DNA of 32,344 nucleotides from Ruania albidiflava DSM 18029 (GCF_000421225.1 NZ_ATWL01000025.1:1-32344), one strand, 5' to 3'. Shown: positions 1-8,442, numbered from the stretch's first letter. Notes: generated from the letters alone by a model not told the origin. Program-made: numbers and translations.

Positions 1-88
1 GAAACTTACAACACTGTCCGTGGCCACAGCGCACTCGGTGGACTACCTCCCACCAGCCGCCTGTAACCAACCTCCTGGCCGGGTACAC

Positions 89-295
89 CTAGGAGACCGC
101 TTCGGTCACGTTGGCGGCGTCGATCTCCAGCACAGCGGGATGAGAGAAACGGGCCGCGGTGACCAGAGGGTGGGCCCGGCCGTCCTTGACGAGCTCACGA
201 CGGGCTGAGACCTCTGTAGCGGCGTCCTGCAGCAGGTCGTGGGTGATCTGGCGGCCCTCGTCGGACTTCAGGGCCGAGGACTGCACACGTGGGTG
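89..295 (-). pseudogene. 3' remnant of an unidentified gene
   Basis: The minus strand reads in one frame to a TAG stop at 91-89. Its last 60 or so residues look like real protein, with balanced composition and high third-position GC, including DAATEVSARRELV and ending VLEIDAANVTEAVS. I do not recognise the family. Upstream in this frame the reading runs into DNA that codes for an FCD-domain protein on the other strand, so the 5' part appears to be missing. The right boundary near 295 is an estimate. It is best read as the C-terminal stub of a gene that was once divergent from the regulator on the plus strand. It could instead be a chance open frame opposite a longer regulator reading. Confidence 0.35.
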
Positions 296-538
296 GCGGA
301 GAACATCGCCCGGACGCTGATCGCGCACGCCGTCAGCAGCGAGCGGTACACCGGTCAGGATCCGGCCCGCGCGTTCGAGCTGACCCTGGAGGAGCACACC
401 CGAATCGTCGAGGCAATCTCGGCCGGCGACCGCGAGGCAGCGCGGATAGCGATGAGCGAGCACATCCTCAGCTCCTGGCAGCGCCGCCGGCTGCCGTCGG
501 CGAAGAAGCGTGCACCGCACCAGACGAATCGCAATTAA
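239..538 (+). pseudogene. C-terminal remnant of a GntR-family (FCD domain) regulator
   Basis: The last 80 or so residues match the end of an FCD ligand-binding domain. They contain the helix pattern EEHTRIVEAISAGDREAAR followed by AMSEHI and a basic tail. FCD regulators of the FadR type are usually about 220-250 aa and start with a winged helix-turn-helix. Here no HTH and no first half of the FCD domain is present, because an in-frame TGA lies at 206-208 and the sequence just after it does not look like FCD. The GTG at 239 is only the first available start codon. It is probably a dead fragment. If it was the old regulator of the downstream sugar operon, control has since passed to something else, perhaps the RpiR protein at 3870. 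Confidence 0.6.
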
Positions 539-551
539 TTTTCATAGACCC

Positions 552-580
552 TTGATTTCGGACTCTCCGATCGGTAACTT
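552..580 (+). promoter_or_regulatory. candidate promoter of the first importer operon
   Basis: TTGATT at 552-557 and TAACTT at 575-580 are separated by exactly 17 bases, in a locally AT-rich stretch of an otherwise GC-rich window. A GATCGG/CCGATC inverted pair flanks the -10 and could be an operator. The binding-protein gene starts about 60 bases downstream. Transcription start is not demonstrated. Confidence 0.4.
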
Positions 581-642
581 TTTGCACACCCGATCGAGGG
601 AGATCCGATGCACCACTTCCAGGACCAACCGCGAGGGCGCTG

Positions 643-1950
643 GTGACCGCCGCGCCCCGCATCAGCCGCCGCAGCCTCCTCGCCGGAGGGCTCGGCGCCA
701 CGGCCCTCACGGCACTCACCGGCTGCGGCGGACGCTCGTCCTCGCCCGCCACCACGCTGAACGTGTGGGGCGGCGTCCCTGCGGAGTCGGGTCCGGCCGA
801 CCTGATCGCGGCCTTCGAGGAGGCCCACCCCGAGTACACGGTCAACTACACCCGGTTCATCAACGACGACCGCGGCAACCTCAAGCTCGACACCGCGCTG
901 CAGGGCGGCGTGGACATCGACGTCTACATCACCTACCCGATGGAGTCGCTGGCGCTGCGTTCCGGCTCGGGCATGGGGCTGGACCTGACCGACCGGGTCG
1001 CGGCAGAGCCCGGGTTCGAACCGTTCCTGGAGACTGAGGCGCCCCGAGCCTTCTGGCAGGACGGGCGGATCACGGCGCTGGCCACAGCCCGCTCGCCCCG
1101 GTTCATCCTGCTGAACACCGCGCACCTGGAGGCCGCCGGGCTCGAGGTCCCGTCGGAGTGGACCGTGGAGGAGTTCGTGGCCATGTCCCGTGAACTGACC
1201 ACCGATGGACGCTACGGCTGCTACAGCCTGCCGGACCTGCCCCGTATCGAACTCGGGCCGAACTACTGGTACACCGACAGCGGCGACTCCAACTTTTCCC
1301 ACCCGGTGTTCCTCGAGCACATGCAGCTCAGCCGCTCGCTGATCGACGAGAGTGTCCTGTTCCCCTGGACCGAGGTGCTCGCCCGGCACCTGGAGGTGTT
1401 CCAGCAGAACGGCTTCGTCGCCGAGGAGTTCAGCCTCTGGGCCACCGAACCGTTCAGCCTGCGCTACCTGCAGGACCCGGAGGAGTACCCGCACGACTTC
1501 ACCGTGGCTGCGGCCCCGATGCCCACCGTCGGACCCGACAGCTGGAACAGCGGGCCGTTCGGAGACTTCCTGATGATCAACTCCAAGTCCACCAAGCAGG
1601 ACCTGGCCTGGGAGTTCATCCGCTTCTACATCAAAGAAGGCCCGCCCTACCTGGCGCCCGGGGGCCGGATCCCCACCCTGGAGAACGTGGAGGACGAGAC
1701 CGTGCTGACCGGCCTGCTCGGCGAGGACGCCGACGACTGGTTCGACGTCGACTCCTTCCGCCGTGTGCTCTTCGAAGACGAGACCGAGCTGTACGTCGAC
1801 ACGAACCTGACCGCCTATCCGGAGATCGACCTGGCCTACCAGCAGCAGCGCGACCTCTGCCTGATCGGCGAACGCTCACCACAGGCCGCGATCGACTCGG
1901 TCGACTCCCAGGCCCAGGCGGCGATCGACCGGTTCGGGAAGGAGAGCTGA
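643..1950 (+). CDS. ABC transporter substrate-binding lipoprotein (carbohydrate, family 1)
   Basis: This 435-aa extracellular binding protein captures a sugar-type solute for the two permeases that follow. The N-terminus has a twin-arginine signal (RRSLLAGG, residues 9-16) leading to a lipobox LTGC with the lipidated cysteine at residue 28, so it is a Tat-exported lipoprotein on the outer face of the membrane. The mature part begins TLNVWGG, as in family 1 solute-binding proteins, and the length is normal. The GTG at 643 is preceded by GCGAGGG at 631-637 as ribosome binding site. Its TGA overlaps the ATG of the next gene. The substrate cannot be read from sequence. The RpiR regulator and FAD oxidoreductase in the same operon suggest a sugar, sugar acid or polyol. 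Confidence 0.88.
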   Translation: MTAAPRISRRSLLAGGLGATALTALTGCGGRSSSPATTLNVWGGVPAESGPADLIAAFEEAHPEYTVNYTRFINDDRGNLKLDTALQGGVDIDVYITYPMESLALRSGSGMGLDLTDRVAAEPGFEPFLETEAPRAFWQDGRITALATARSPRFILLNTAHLEAAGLEVPSEWTVEEFVAMSRELTTDGRYGCYSLPDLPRIELGPNYWYTDSGDSNFSHPVFLEHMQLSRSLIDESVLFPWTEVLARHLEVFQQNGFVAEEFSLWATEPFSLRYLQDPEEYPHDFTVAAAPMPTVGPDSWNSGPFGDFLMINSKSTKQDLAWEFIRFYIKEGPPYLAPGGRIPTLENVEDETVLTGLLGEDADDWFDVDSFRRVLFEDETELYVDTNLTAYPEIDLAYQQQRDLCLIGERSPQAAIDSVDSQAQAAIDRFGKES

Positions 1951-2882
1951 TGGCGGTCTCGGTCGCACCGGCAGCCCCGGCCCCCAGCGCTCCGGCGAGC
2001 CAGGCCGGGCCGCGCGCCCGGGCCGGTTGGCTGTTCATCCTGCCGAACCTGGTCGGCGTCACGCTGTTCACGTTCGTCCCGCTGCTGTCGGTCGTGGTGC
2101 TGGCGTTCACGGACTGGAACCTGGTCTCCGGGCTGGGCGGGATCGAGTTCATCGGTGTGGACAACTTCGTGCACGTGGTCCAGGACCCGACGTTCTGGGG
2201 CAGCGTCGGGCGCACGATCATCTATGCCGGGCTGAGCGTGCCGCTGACCGTGGCCAGCGGGCTGGCGCTCTCCCTGGCACTGGACCGCGACATCCCCGGC
2301 CGGGGTGCGTTACGGGCGATGTTCTTCATGCCCTACATCGTCTCCACGGTCGCCGTGGGGATGACCTGGTTGATGCTGATGAACCCCTCCGCCGGAGTGG
2401 TGAACCAGTTCCTGGCCATGCTTGGCCTGGCGGACCTGCCGGGCTGGTTCGCCTCCTCCTACTGGGCGTTGCCGGCGTTGATCATCATCGCGATCTGGAG
2501 CGGCCTGGGCTACGCGGCGGTCATCTACCTCTCCGCGCTGCAGGATGCTCCGACCGACCTGTACGAGGCGGCAGAGGTCGACGGCGCCGGGCCGTGGCGT
2601 AGGTTCCGCACCATCACCTGGCCCTCGCTGCTGCCGACCACCGTGTTCCTGCTGGTCACCCTGTTCATCGGCACGTCCCAGGGCTTCGGGCTGGTGGCGC
2701 TGCTGACCTCCGGCGGTCCGGGCGACTCCACCACCGTGCTGCCGTACTACATGTACCAGACCGGTTTTCAGTTCTACCGGTTCGGCTATGCCGCCGCGAT
2801 CGGGTTGGTCACCTTCGTCGGCGTGCTGCTGCTGACCCTGGCGATGTGGCGGGCGCAACGAGGAAGGGCTCTGCATGACTGA
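1950..2882 (+). CDS. ABC sugar transporter permease, MalF/UgpA type
   Basis: 310 aa with six predicted membrane segments, the first around residues 28-50 (LFILPNLVGVTLFTFVPLL). It carries the cytoplasmic EAA loop that docks the ATPase: YEAAEVDGAGPWRRF followed by ITWPSL. It forms a heterodimeric channel with the next gene product and receives substrate from the lipoprotein encoded upstream. The ATG overlaps the preceding stop codon by one base, and the 3' end overlaps the next gene by 8 bases, so the three are translationally coupled. No ATP-binding subunit follows. Actinobacteria often energise such importers with a shared ATPase such as MsiK. Confidence 0.92.
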   Translation: MAVSVAPAAPAPSAPASQAGPRARAGWLFILPNLVGVTLFTFVPLLSVVVLAFTDWNLVSGLGGIEFIGVDNFVHVVQDPTFWGSVGRTIIYAGLSVPLTVASGLALSLALDRDIPGRGALRAMFFMPYIVSTVAVGMTWLMLMNPSAGVVNQFLAMLGLADLPGWFASSYWALPALIIIAIWSGLGYAAVIYLSALQDAPTDLYEAAEVDGAGPWRRFRTITWPSLLPTTVFLLVTLFIGTSQGFGLVALLTSGGPGDSTTVLPYYMYQTGFQFYRFGYAAAIGLVTFVGVLLLTLAMWRAQRGRALHD

Positions 2883-3771
2883 CACCGCTGTCCGCCCACG
2901 CCCCGCCGCCCCGGCAGTCCCCCGCACCCGCCGCACGCCGCGGCAGCGGCGCGCTACCCGCAACCGCTGGCTGTGGGCGGTACCGATGTGGCTGCTCGCG
3001 CTGGCGTTCCTGCTGCCGTTCGCCTGGATGCTGTCCACCTCGCTGAAGGCCAACGCGGACGCCTTCACCGTGCCGATGCAGTGGATCCCGGATCCGTGGC
3101 GCTGGGACGCGTTCGTGGAGGTCCTCACCGGTGAGGGCTCGATCGTGCCGGCGTTCGCCAACTCTGTGGTCGTGGCCGCAGTGCGGGTCCTCGGCGAGGT
3201 GCTCACCGCGACGATGGCCGGCTACGCGTTCGCACGGTTGCACTTCCGCGGCCGGGACAAGGTGTTCCTGGCCTATCTGGCCACCTCGATCATCCCGGCC
3301 CAGCTGCTGCTGGTGCCGCGGTTCATCTACTTCCAGCAGCTCGGCCTCTACGACACGCTGTGGGCGCTGATCTTGCCCGGGATGTTCACCGTGCTGGGCA
3401 CGTTCTTGATGCGACAGTTCTTCGTGGGACAACCGGCGGCGTTCGCCGAGGCAGCACGGATCGACGGTGCGAACGAGTGGCAGATCTTCTGGCGGTTGTA
3501 CCTGCCGATGGCCACGCCGGTGATGAGTGCGCTCGGCATCCTCACCTTCGTCTGGTCCTGGAACGACTACGAGACGCCGCTGGTGCTGATCTCCAGCCCG
3601 GAGGCCTACACCCTGCCGCTGAGCCTGGCCAGCTTCACCGACGAGCAGGGGGCCATCTCCGCGAACCTGACCATGGCCGCATCGGTGGTCTCCATCATCC
3701 CGGTGCTGATCGTCTTCCTGGTGCTGCAGAAGCGGTTCGTGCGGGCACTCACGCACACGGGGATCAAGTGA
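2875..3771 (+). CDS. ABC sugar transporter permease, MalG/UgpE type
   Basis: 298 aa. A Pro/Arg-rich cytoplasmic N-terminus (about 35 residues) is followed by membrane segments beginning LWAVPMWLLALAF. The EAA loop AEAARIDGANEWQIF followed by LYLPMATP lies in the last third, and the protein ends in the usual short basic tail ALTHTGIK. It is the second channel subunit of the importer encoded from 643. The ATG at 2875 sits inside the end of the preceding permease gene. An alternative short frame-shifted overlap with the regulator begins at GTG 3768, but the regulator has a better start at 3870. Confidence 0.92.
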   Translation: MTDTAVRPRPAAPAVPRTRRTPRQRRATRNRWLWAVPMWLLALAFLLPFAWMLSTSLKANADAFTVPMQWIPDPWRWDAFVEVLTGEGSIVPAFANSVVVAAVRVLGEVLTATMAGYAFARLHFRGRDKVFLAYLATSIIPAQLLLVPRFIYFQQLGLYDTLWALILPGMFTVLGTFLMRQFFVGQPAAFAEAARIDGANEWQIFWRLYLPMATPVMSALGILTFVWSWNDYETPLVLISSPEAYTLPLSLASFTDEQGAISANLTMAASVVSIIPVLIVFLVLQKRFVRALTHTGIK

Positions 3772-3869
3772 ACGCCCCGACGACCCGGCCCGCACCCGGG
3801 GGCAGAGGTTTCGGCGAGAATGGCGCAGATCCGACTGCCCCACCCTCCACCACGTCACCGGGAGCACCG

Positions 3870-4790
3870 ATGGTCCAGGACCAGCCCGATTCCCCAGCCC
3901 GACCGCCACGGCCACAGGCGGACGACGCCAGCCCACTGCAGGCGCTGCGGGACGCGCTACCCACCCTCACCGGGGCGACCGCGCGCGCTGCCGCGCACAT
4001 CGTCGCCGCCCCGGCCGAGGCGAGCCGGATGCCGATCACCCAGCTGGCTGCCGCCGCCAAGGTCTCCGCCGCCACCCTGACCCGGCTGGCGGGGCTGCTC
4101 GGCTACACCGGGTTCCCGGCGCTGCGGGCGGCGATCGCGACCGAGCACGGCCGGGAGGTGCAGGGCGGCTGGCAGCAGGACATCGGCACCGCCATCAGCC
4201 CGGAGGACGACGCCCAGGACGTGCTCAACGTGCTCGTGGCAGCCCAGACCCGGTCCACCCGGCACCTGATGGGTGCCCTGGACCTGGACGGCGCCTCCCG
4301 CGCAGCCGGCTGGATCGCTACCGCCGGGCGGATCCACCTGTACGGCGAGTGGGGTGATGCGGTCGCGCTGCACGAGCTCTACCTGCGGCTGCTGCGCATC
4401 GGCCGCCCGGTGTGGTGGCACGAGAGCCAGCAGGCCAGCCGGGTCGCGGCGAGCCTGATGGGGCCCGGGGACGTGGCGCTGTGCCTGTCCCGCTCCTCCG
4501 AGAACGCCGCCGCCCTGGAGTTCTGCCGGCTCGCCGCTGCCCGCGATGCCCACACCGTCGCCATCGTCAGCGATCCAGAGTGTGCGCTGGCCCAGCAGGT
4601 GGACGTCGCACTGGACACCGGCACCCGCGAAGGTGAGGCCTGGACCGACTACTTCGCCGGCCGGGCCAGCGACACCCTGGCCGCCGCGCTGCTGTGGGTC
4701 CTGGTCGCCCAACGCATCCCCGACGCGCTCGGGATCGAGTTCGTGATCGGTCCCGCCAGCGCAACCCCTCCCCCACCGACACGAAGCTGA
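3870..4790 (+). CDS. RpiR-family transcriptional regulator (HTH plus SIS domain)
   Basis: 306 aa from ATG 3870. An N-terminal RpiR-type helix-turn-helix lies at about residues 55-90 (PITQLAAAAKVSAATLTRLAG, then LLGYTGFPALR). A SIS sugar-phosphate isomerase-like domain occupies about 130-275 (GRIHLYGEWG, then LCLSRSSENAAALEF), the usual sensor for phosphorylated sugars. Start choice: GGAG at 3861-3864 lies five bases before ATG 3870. A GTG at 3768 overlaps the permease stop codon and would add a disordered Pro-rich 34-residue extension. Lying inside the operon between transport and enzyme genes, it most likely controls this operon in response to a metabolite of the imported compound. Confidence 0.85.
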   Translation: MVQDQPDSPARPPRPQADDASPLQALRDALPTLTGATARAAAHIVAAPAEASRMPITQLAAAAKVSAATLTRLAGLLGYTGFPALRAAIATEHGREVQGGWQQDIGTAISPEDDAQDVLNVLVAAQTRSTRHLMGALDLDGASRAAGWIATAGRIHLYGEWGDAVALHELYLRLLRIGRPVWWHESQQASRVAASLMGPGDVALCLSRSSENAAALEFCRLAAARDAHTVAIVSDPECALAQQVDVALDTGTREGEAWTDYFAGRASDTLAAALLWVLVAQRIPDALGIEFVIGPASATPPPPTRS

Positions 4791-4797
4791 GGAGCGA

Positions 4798-7050
4798 ATG
4801 ACCACCCCAGACCGAGACATCCCCACCGAGGAGATCCACGCCGACCTGACCGTCGTCGGCGGGGGCCTGGCCGGCGTGTGCGCCGCGATCGCCGCGGCCC
4901 GGCAGGGCGCCCGCGTGGCGCTGGTGCAGAACCGGCCGGTGCTGGGTGGGAACTCCTCCAGCGAGGTCCGGGTCTGGGTGTGCGGTGCCACCGCGCACGG
5001 TGTGCAGCACTATGCCCGCGAGACCGGGATCATGGGTGAGCTGTTCGTGGAGAACCAGTTCACCAACCCCGAGGGCAACCCCTACTACTGGGACCTGGTG
5101 GTGCTCGAGGCGGTGCGCGCCGAGGAGAACATCGAGCTGTTCCTGAACACCGACGTGCGCCACGTGCAGGCCACCGGACCAGAGCCGGAGCGCCGGATCG
5201 AGTCCGTGACCGGCTGGCAGATGGGCTCCGAGCGGTCGCTGCGGTTCACCTCGCCGGCGTTCGTGGACGCCAGCGGTGACGGCCTGGTCGGCTACCTCGC
5301 CGGGGCCCGGTACCGCACCGGCCGGGAGGCCCGTGCCGTGTTCGGGGAGTCCTGGGCACCGGAGGTCCCGGACGACAACACGCTCGGCTCGACGATCCTG
5401 TTCTACACCAAGGACACCGGGCGGCCGGAGAAGTTCGTGCCGCCCTCGTTCGCCGTGGACATCACCCGGACCCCGATCCCCGAGCTGCGCGGTATCCGCG
5501 TCGATGCCAACGGCTGCGACTACTGGTGGATCGAGTGGGGCGGCGAGCTAGACGTGGTCGCTGACAACGAGCGCATCCGGGACGAGCTGCAAGGGGTGAT
5601 CTACGGCATCTGGGACCACATCAAGAACTCCGGTGATTACGACGCGGACACCCTCACCCTGGAGTGGATCGGCGCGGTGCCCGGCAAGCGGGAGTACCGC
5701 CGGTTCATCGGCGACCACACGCTGGTGCAGGACGACGTGCTCGGCCAGGAGCTCTTCGATGACCGGGTCGGCCACGGTGGCTGGTCGATCGACCTGCACC
5801 CGCCGGGCGGGATGTACGCGACCGAGAAGGGGTCGCGGCACTGGCACCCGGACGGGAACTACCACATCCCGTTGCGCAGCCTGTACTCGGCGAACGTGAG
5901 CAACCTGTGGCTGGCCGGGCGGACGATCTCCGCCTCGCACGTGGCCTTCGGGACGACCCGGGTGATGGCGACCTGCGCCGTCATCGGCGAAGCGGCCGGG
6001 ACCGCAGCGGCGCTCGCGGTCCAGCACCAGGTGACCCCGCGAGAGCTGGCCACCGAGCAGATCACCGCCGTGCACCGCGCCCTGGTGCGCGCCGACGCCT
6101 CTGTGCTCGGCGTGCCGCACACCGATCCCGAGGATGCGGCGCTGACCGCACAGGTGGGCGCCTCCTCCACGCTGCGCACCCTGGCGGCAGGCCCGCCGAC
6201 CGACACCTGGCCGCTGACCGACCACCTGGGCCTGGTCCTGCCCGCCGACCCGACCCTGGCACCGATCGAGGTGCTGCTGGACGCTGCCGCCGACACCGAG
6301 CTGGTCGTCGAGGTGCACCAGGTGGCCCGGCCGCAGAACTACGTGCCGCACCACCTGGTGGACACCGTGACAGTGTCCGTGCCGGCCGGCGAGAAGCAGT
6401 GGGTCACCCTGCCGCTGGCCTGGGACCTGCACGAGGCGCAGAACGCGTTCGTGGTGCTGCGGGCGAACGAGCACGTGCGCCTGCACACTGCGGACGGGCC
6501 GCTGCCCGGGGTGCTCACCCTGACCCACCGCGAGCTCCCGCCGGAGGAGGCCTACACCGAGCAGTGGTGGGCGTGGAAGCAGGTGCTGCAGCGCGGGTCG
6601 GTGTGCCTACGGATGCTCGAGCCGACCGAGGCGTTCGCCCCGGAACGGGCCGTCGGCGGGTACGCCCGGCCGTGGGCCGGACCGCAGATGTGGATCTCCG
6701 AGCCGCTCACCCGCGACCCGAACCCCTCGCTCGAGCTCACCTGGCCGGAGCCGGTCACGGTGGCCGAGGTGGCGGTGATCTTCGACGACGACCTGGACGA
6801 GGACCTGATCAACCTGCACCACCACCGCACCCCGTTCGACGTGCTGCCCACCCTGGTGCGCGACTATCGCATCGAGGTGCGCTCGGGCGAGAGCTGGCGC
6901 ACAGTGGCCCAGGAGTCCGACAACCGGCACCGGCACCGCCGGCACCGCCTGCCCGAGCCGGACCAGGCGGACGGCGTCCGGCTGGTGGTCCAGGCCACCA
7001 ACGGTGCCGAGTCCGCCCGGGTGGTCTCGCTGCGCACCTGGCAGCGCTGA
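4798..7050 (+). CDS. FAD-dependent oxidoreductase (PF12831-like) with C-terminal beta-sandwich
   Basis: 750 aa. The dinucleotide-binding motif VVGGGLAGVCAAIAAARQG starts at residue 19, followed by LVQNRPVLGGNSSSEVRVW, the signature of the FAD_oxidored (PF12831) family. The FAD/enzyme part runs to about residue 420, including the late motif VAFGTTRVMATCAVIGEAAG. The remaining 300 or so residues are unlike the core. The last 150 resemble an F5/8 type C (discoidin-like) beta-sandwich, with FDDDLDEDL, VRDYRIEVRSGESW and RLVVQATNG. No signal peptide is visible, so it is probably cytoplasmic. GAGGAG precedes ATG 4798. It ends the operon and is presumed to oxidise the imported sugar-like compound; the substrate is unknown. 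Confidence 0.85.
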   Translation: MTTPDRDIPTEEIHADLTVVGGGLAGVCAAIAAARQGARVALVQNRPVLGGNSSSEVRVWVCGATAHGVQHYARETGIMGELFVENQFTNPEGNPYYWDLVVLEAVRAEENIELFLNTDVRHVQATGPEPERRIESVTGWQMGSERSLRFTSPAFVDASGDGLVGYLAGARYRTGREARAVFGESWAPEVPDDNTLGSTILFYTKDTGRPEKFVPPSFAVDITRTPIPELRGIRVDANGCDYWWIEWGGELDVVADNERIRDELQGVIYGIWDHIKNSGDYDADTLTLEWIGAVPGKREYRRFIGDHTLVQDDVLGQELFDDRVGHGGWSIDLHPPGGMYATEKGSRHWHPDGNYHIPLRSLYSANVSNLWLAGRTISASHVAFGTTRVMATCAVIGEAAGTAAALAVQHQVTPRELATEQITAVHRALVRADASVLGVPHTDPEDAALTAQVGASSTLRTLAAGPPTDTWPLTDHLGLVLPADPTLAPIEVLLDAAADTELVVEVHQVARPQNYVPHHLVDTVTVSVPAGEKQWVTLPLAWDLHEAQNAFVVLRANEHVRLHTADGPLPGVLTLTHRELPPEEAYTEQWWAWKQVLQRGSVCLRMLEPTEAFAPERAVGGYARPWAGPQMWISEPLTRDPNPSLELTWPEPVTVAEVAVIFDDDLDEDLINLHHHRTPFDVLPTLVRDYRIEVRSGESWRTVAQESDNRHRHRRHRLPEPDQADGVRLVVQATNGAESARVVSLRTWQR

Positions 7051-7153
7051 CCCACCCCTCCCCCACCCCTCCCAGTCGCGCAGCACGATTGCTCACCAGT
7101 CGCGCTTCGGTCAGCACGTTTGCTCACCCACTCCGGTGACCCAGGTCACGTGC

Positions 7154-7177
7154 AGAACGGCGTGATCGTGCCGTTCT
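7154..7177 (+). terminator. hairpin, probable terminator of the first operon
   Basis: AGAACGGC and GCCGTTCT form a perfect 8-bp stem around an 8-base loop, about 100 bases after the oxidoreductase stop codon. The following bases are CTCTCC rather than a T run, so it is a weak intrinsic terminator, and it could also be an operator. Confidence 0.4.
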
Positions 7178-7246
7178 CTCCGTCTGGGCCGGTCGGCCAC
7201 CGCTCATGTCGCTGACTTTCAGCTGTGCTCCGTTGCGCGTCAATGC

Positions 7247-7275
7247 TTGCCGGCGTCGCAGGGCCCGGATACGTT
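7247..7275 (+). promoter_or_regulatory. candidate promoter of the ugp-like operon
   Basis: TTGCCG at 7247-7252 and TACGTT at 7270-7275 are separated by exactly 17 bases, about 110 bases before the GTG at 7385. It is the only sigma-70-like pair I found in this intergenic region. Confidence 0.35.
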
Positions 7276-7384
7276 GTGGGCGTCATCGCCCAGGGCGGCC
7301 TCGCACGAGGTTGCGACACCGTCCCGGGCGATCACGGAGGCGCCACGGGGGTACCTCCGCACGCTGGTCCCGAGGGAGAGACTT

Positions 7385-7492
7385 GTGAGTGCACGAATGG
7401 CAGCGTTGACGCCTCACCGGGTGGAGCACCGGAGGCCACGGCCGCCCGCACCGCGGCGGCCACACCGAGCACACCGGCGGTGCCGCCGATGA
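7385..7492 (+). other. possible leader ORF or frameshifted start of the permease
   Basis: GTG 7385 has a good ribosome binding site (GAGGGAGAG at 7372-7380). It opens a 35-codon frame, beginning VSARMAALTPHRVEH and ending at TGA 7490-7492, which overlaps the permease ATG at 7489 in an ATGA arrangement. Third-position GC favours this frame to about 7425 and then switches to the permease frame. The pattern therefore fits either a one-base indel in the permease N-terminus or a short coupled leader peptide. Confidence 0.3.
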
Positions 7493-8442
7493 CCGCGCAG
7501 GTCTCGGCCGCGCCGCAGGCCACCAGCCGCCCGGGTACGCCGAACGACCGCCGCCGGGTGATCAACCGCCGGCGGATGCGCAACCTGGGCATCTTCGCCC
7601 TGCTCGCCGGCCCGAACGTGCTCCTGCTGCTGGTGTTCGTGTACCGGCCGCTGCTGCTGAGCTTCTACTACTCGCTGCTGCAGTGGAACATGGGCTCCCC
7701 GGTGGCCCGGTTCGTCGGCCTGCAGAACTACGTGCGCTGGTTCACCGACCCGGACACCCCGCAGATCATGGCCACCACGGCGATCTTCGCCGTCGCCACG
7801 GTCGGCGGGGCGCTGGTGCTCGGCCTGGCGATGGCGCTGCTGCTGAACCGCAAGCTGTGGGGGCGTGGGGTGGCGCGCACCGTCGCCTTCGCCCCGTACG
7901 TGCTCTCCGGGATCGCCGTGGGCATGCTGTGGCTGTACATCTTCGACCCCCGCTACGGCCTGCTGTCCACCCTCCTCGGCGCGATCGGGGTGGACTCCCC
8001 GCAGTGGTACACCGCCTCCCCCTGGGCGCTGATCATGATCATCATCGTCTACCTGTGGAAGCACATCGGCTACGTAGCGCTGATCTACCTGGCCGGGCTG
8101 CAGGGCATCCCGCAGGACCTGCGCGATGCCGCGTCCCTGGACGGCGCCACGAAGCTGCGCACGTTCGGCTCGGTGGTGCTGCCGCTGCTCGGCCCGGTGA
8201 CGTTCTTCCTGCTGATCACCACGATCCTGTCCTCGCTGCAGTCCTTCGACCTGATCAAGGCGATGACCGACGGCGGACCGCTGGGGTCGACCACCACGCT
8301 GATGTACCAGATCTACGTGGAGGGCTTCCAGACCGGCCGGGCGGGCTACGCCTCCGCCTCGGCAACCATCCTGTTCATCATCCTGCTGGTGATCACCGCT
8401 GTGCAGCTGAAGTACATGGAGAAGAAGGTGCACTACGCATGA
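7489..8442 (+). CDS. ugpA: ABC transporter permease, UgpA/MalF type
   Basis: 317 aa from ATG 7489. A basic N-terminus (RRRVINRRRMRN) precedes the first membrane helix (LLAGPNVLLLLVFVY). Six helices are expected, and the EAA loop is LRDAASLDGATKLRTF with VVLPLLGP. It is one half of the membrane channel for the importer that includes the UgpB-like lipoprotein at 9380. The symbol is inferred from operon content, not from a substrate-specific motif. The start is uncertain. The open frame extends upstream to 7225 with Ala/Pro-rich sequence, and the only good ribosome site lies before GTG 7385 in a different frame. The 3' end overlaps the next gene by ATGA. Confidence 0.82.
   Translation: MTAQVSAAPQATSRPGTPNDRRRVINRRRMRNLGIFALLAGPNVLLLLVFVYRPLLLSFYYSLLQWNMGSPVARFVGLQNYVRWFTDPDTPQIMATTAIFAVATVGGALVLGLAMALLLNRKLWGRGVARTVAFAPYVLSGIAVGMLWLYIFDPRYGLLSTLLGAIGVDSPQWYTASPWALIMIIIVYLWKHIGYVALIYLAGLQGIPQDLRDAASLDGATKLRTFGSVVLPLLGPVTFFLLITTILSSLQSFDLIKAMTDGGPLGSTTTLMYQIYVEGFQTGRAGYASASATILFIILLVITAVQLKYMEKKVHYA

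Larger units (their letters stand above)
7051..7384 (+). promoter_or_regulatory. regulatory intergenic region before the ugp-like operon
   Basis: About 330 bases without a convincing gene. In order it contains a repeated pair: AGTCGCGC at 7074-7081 and 7098-7105, with AGCACGATTGCTCACC at 7082-7097 and AGCACGTTTGCTCACC at 7113-7128. A GTGACC-CA-GGTCAC palindrome follows at 7136-7149, then a hairpin at 7154-7177 and a promoter-like pair at 7247-7275. The two 16-base repeats start 31 bases apart, roughly three helical turns, as expected for paired operator sites. Confidence 0.4.

Noticed and set aside
535-1494. Long open frame on the minus strand opposite the first binding-protein gene
   Set aside because: It is a shadow frame with low-complexity Arg/Gly/Val-rich translation. 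The plus-strand reading has a lipoprotein signal and family blocks.
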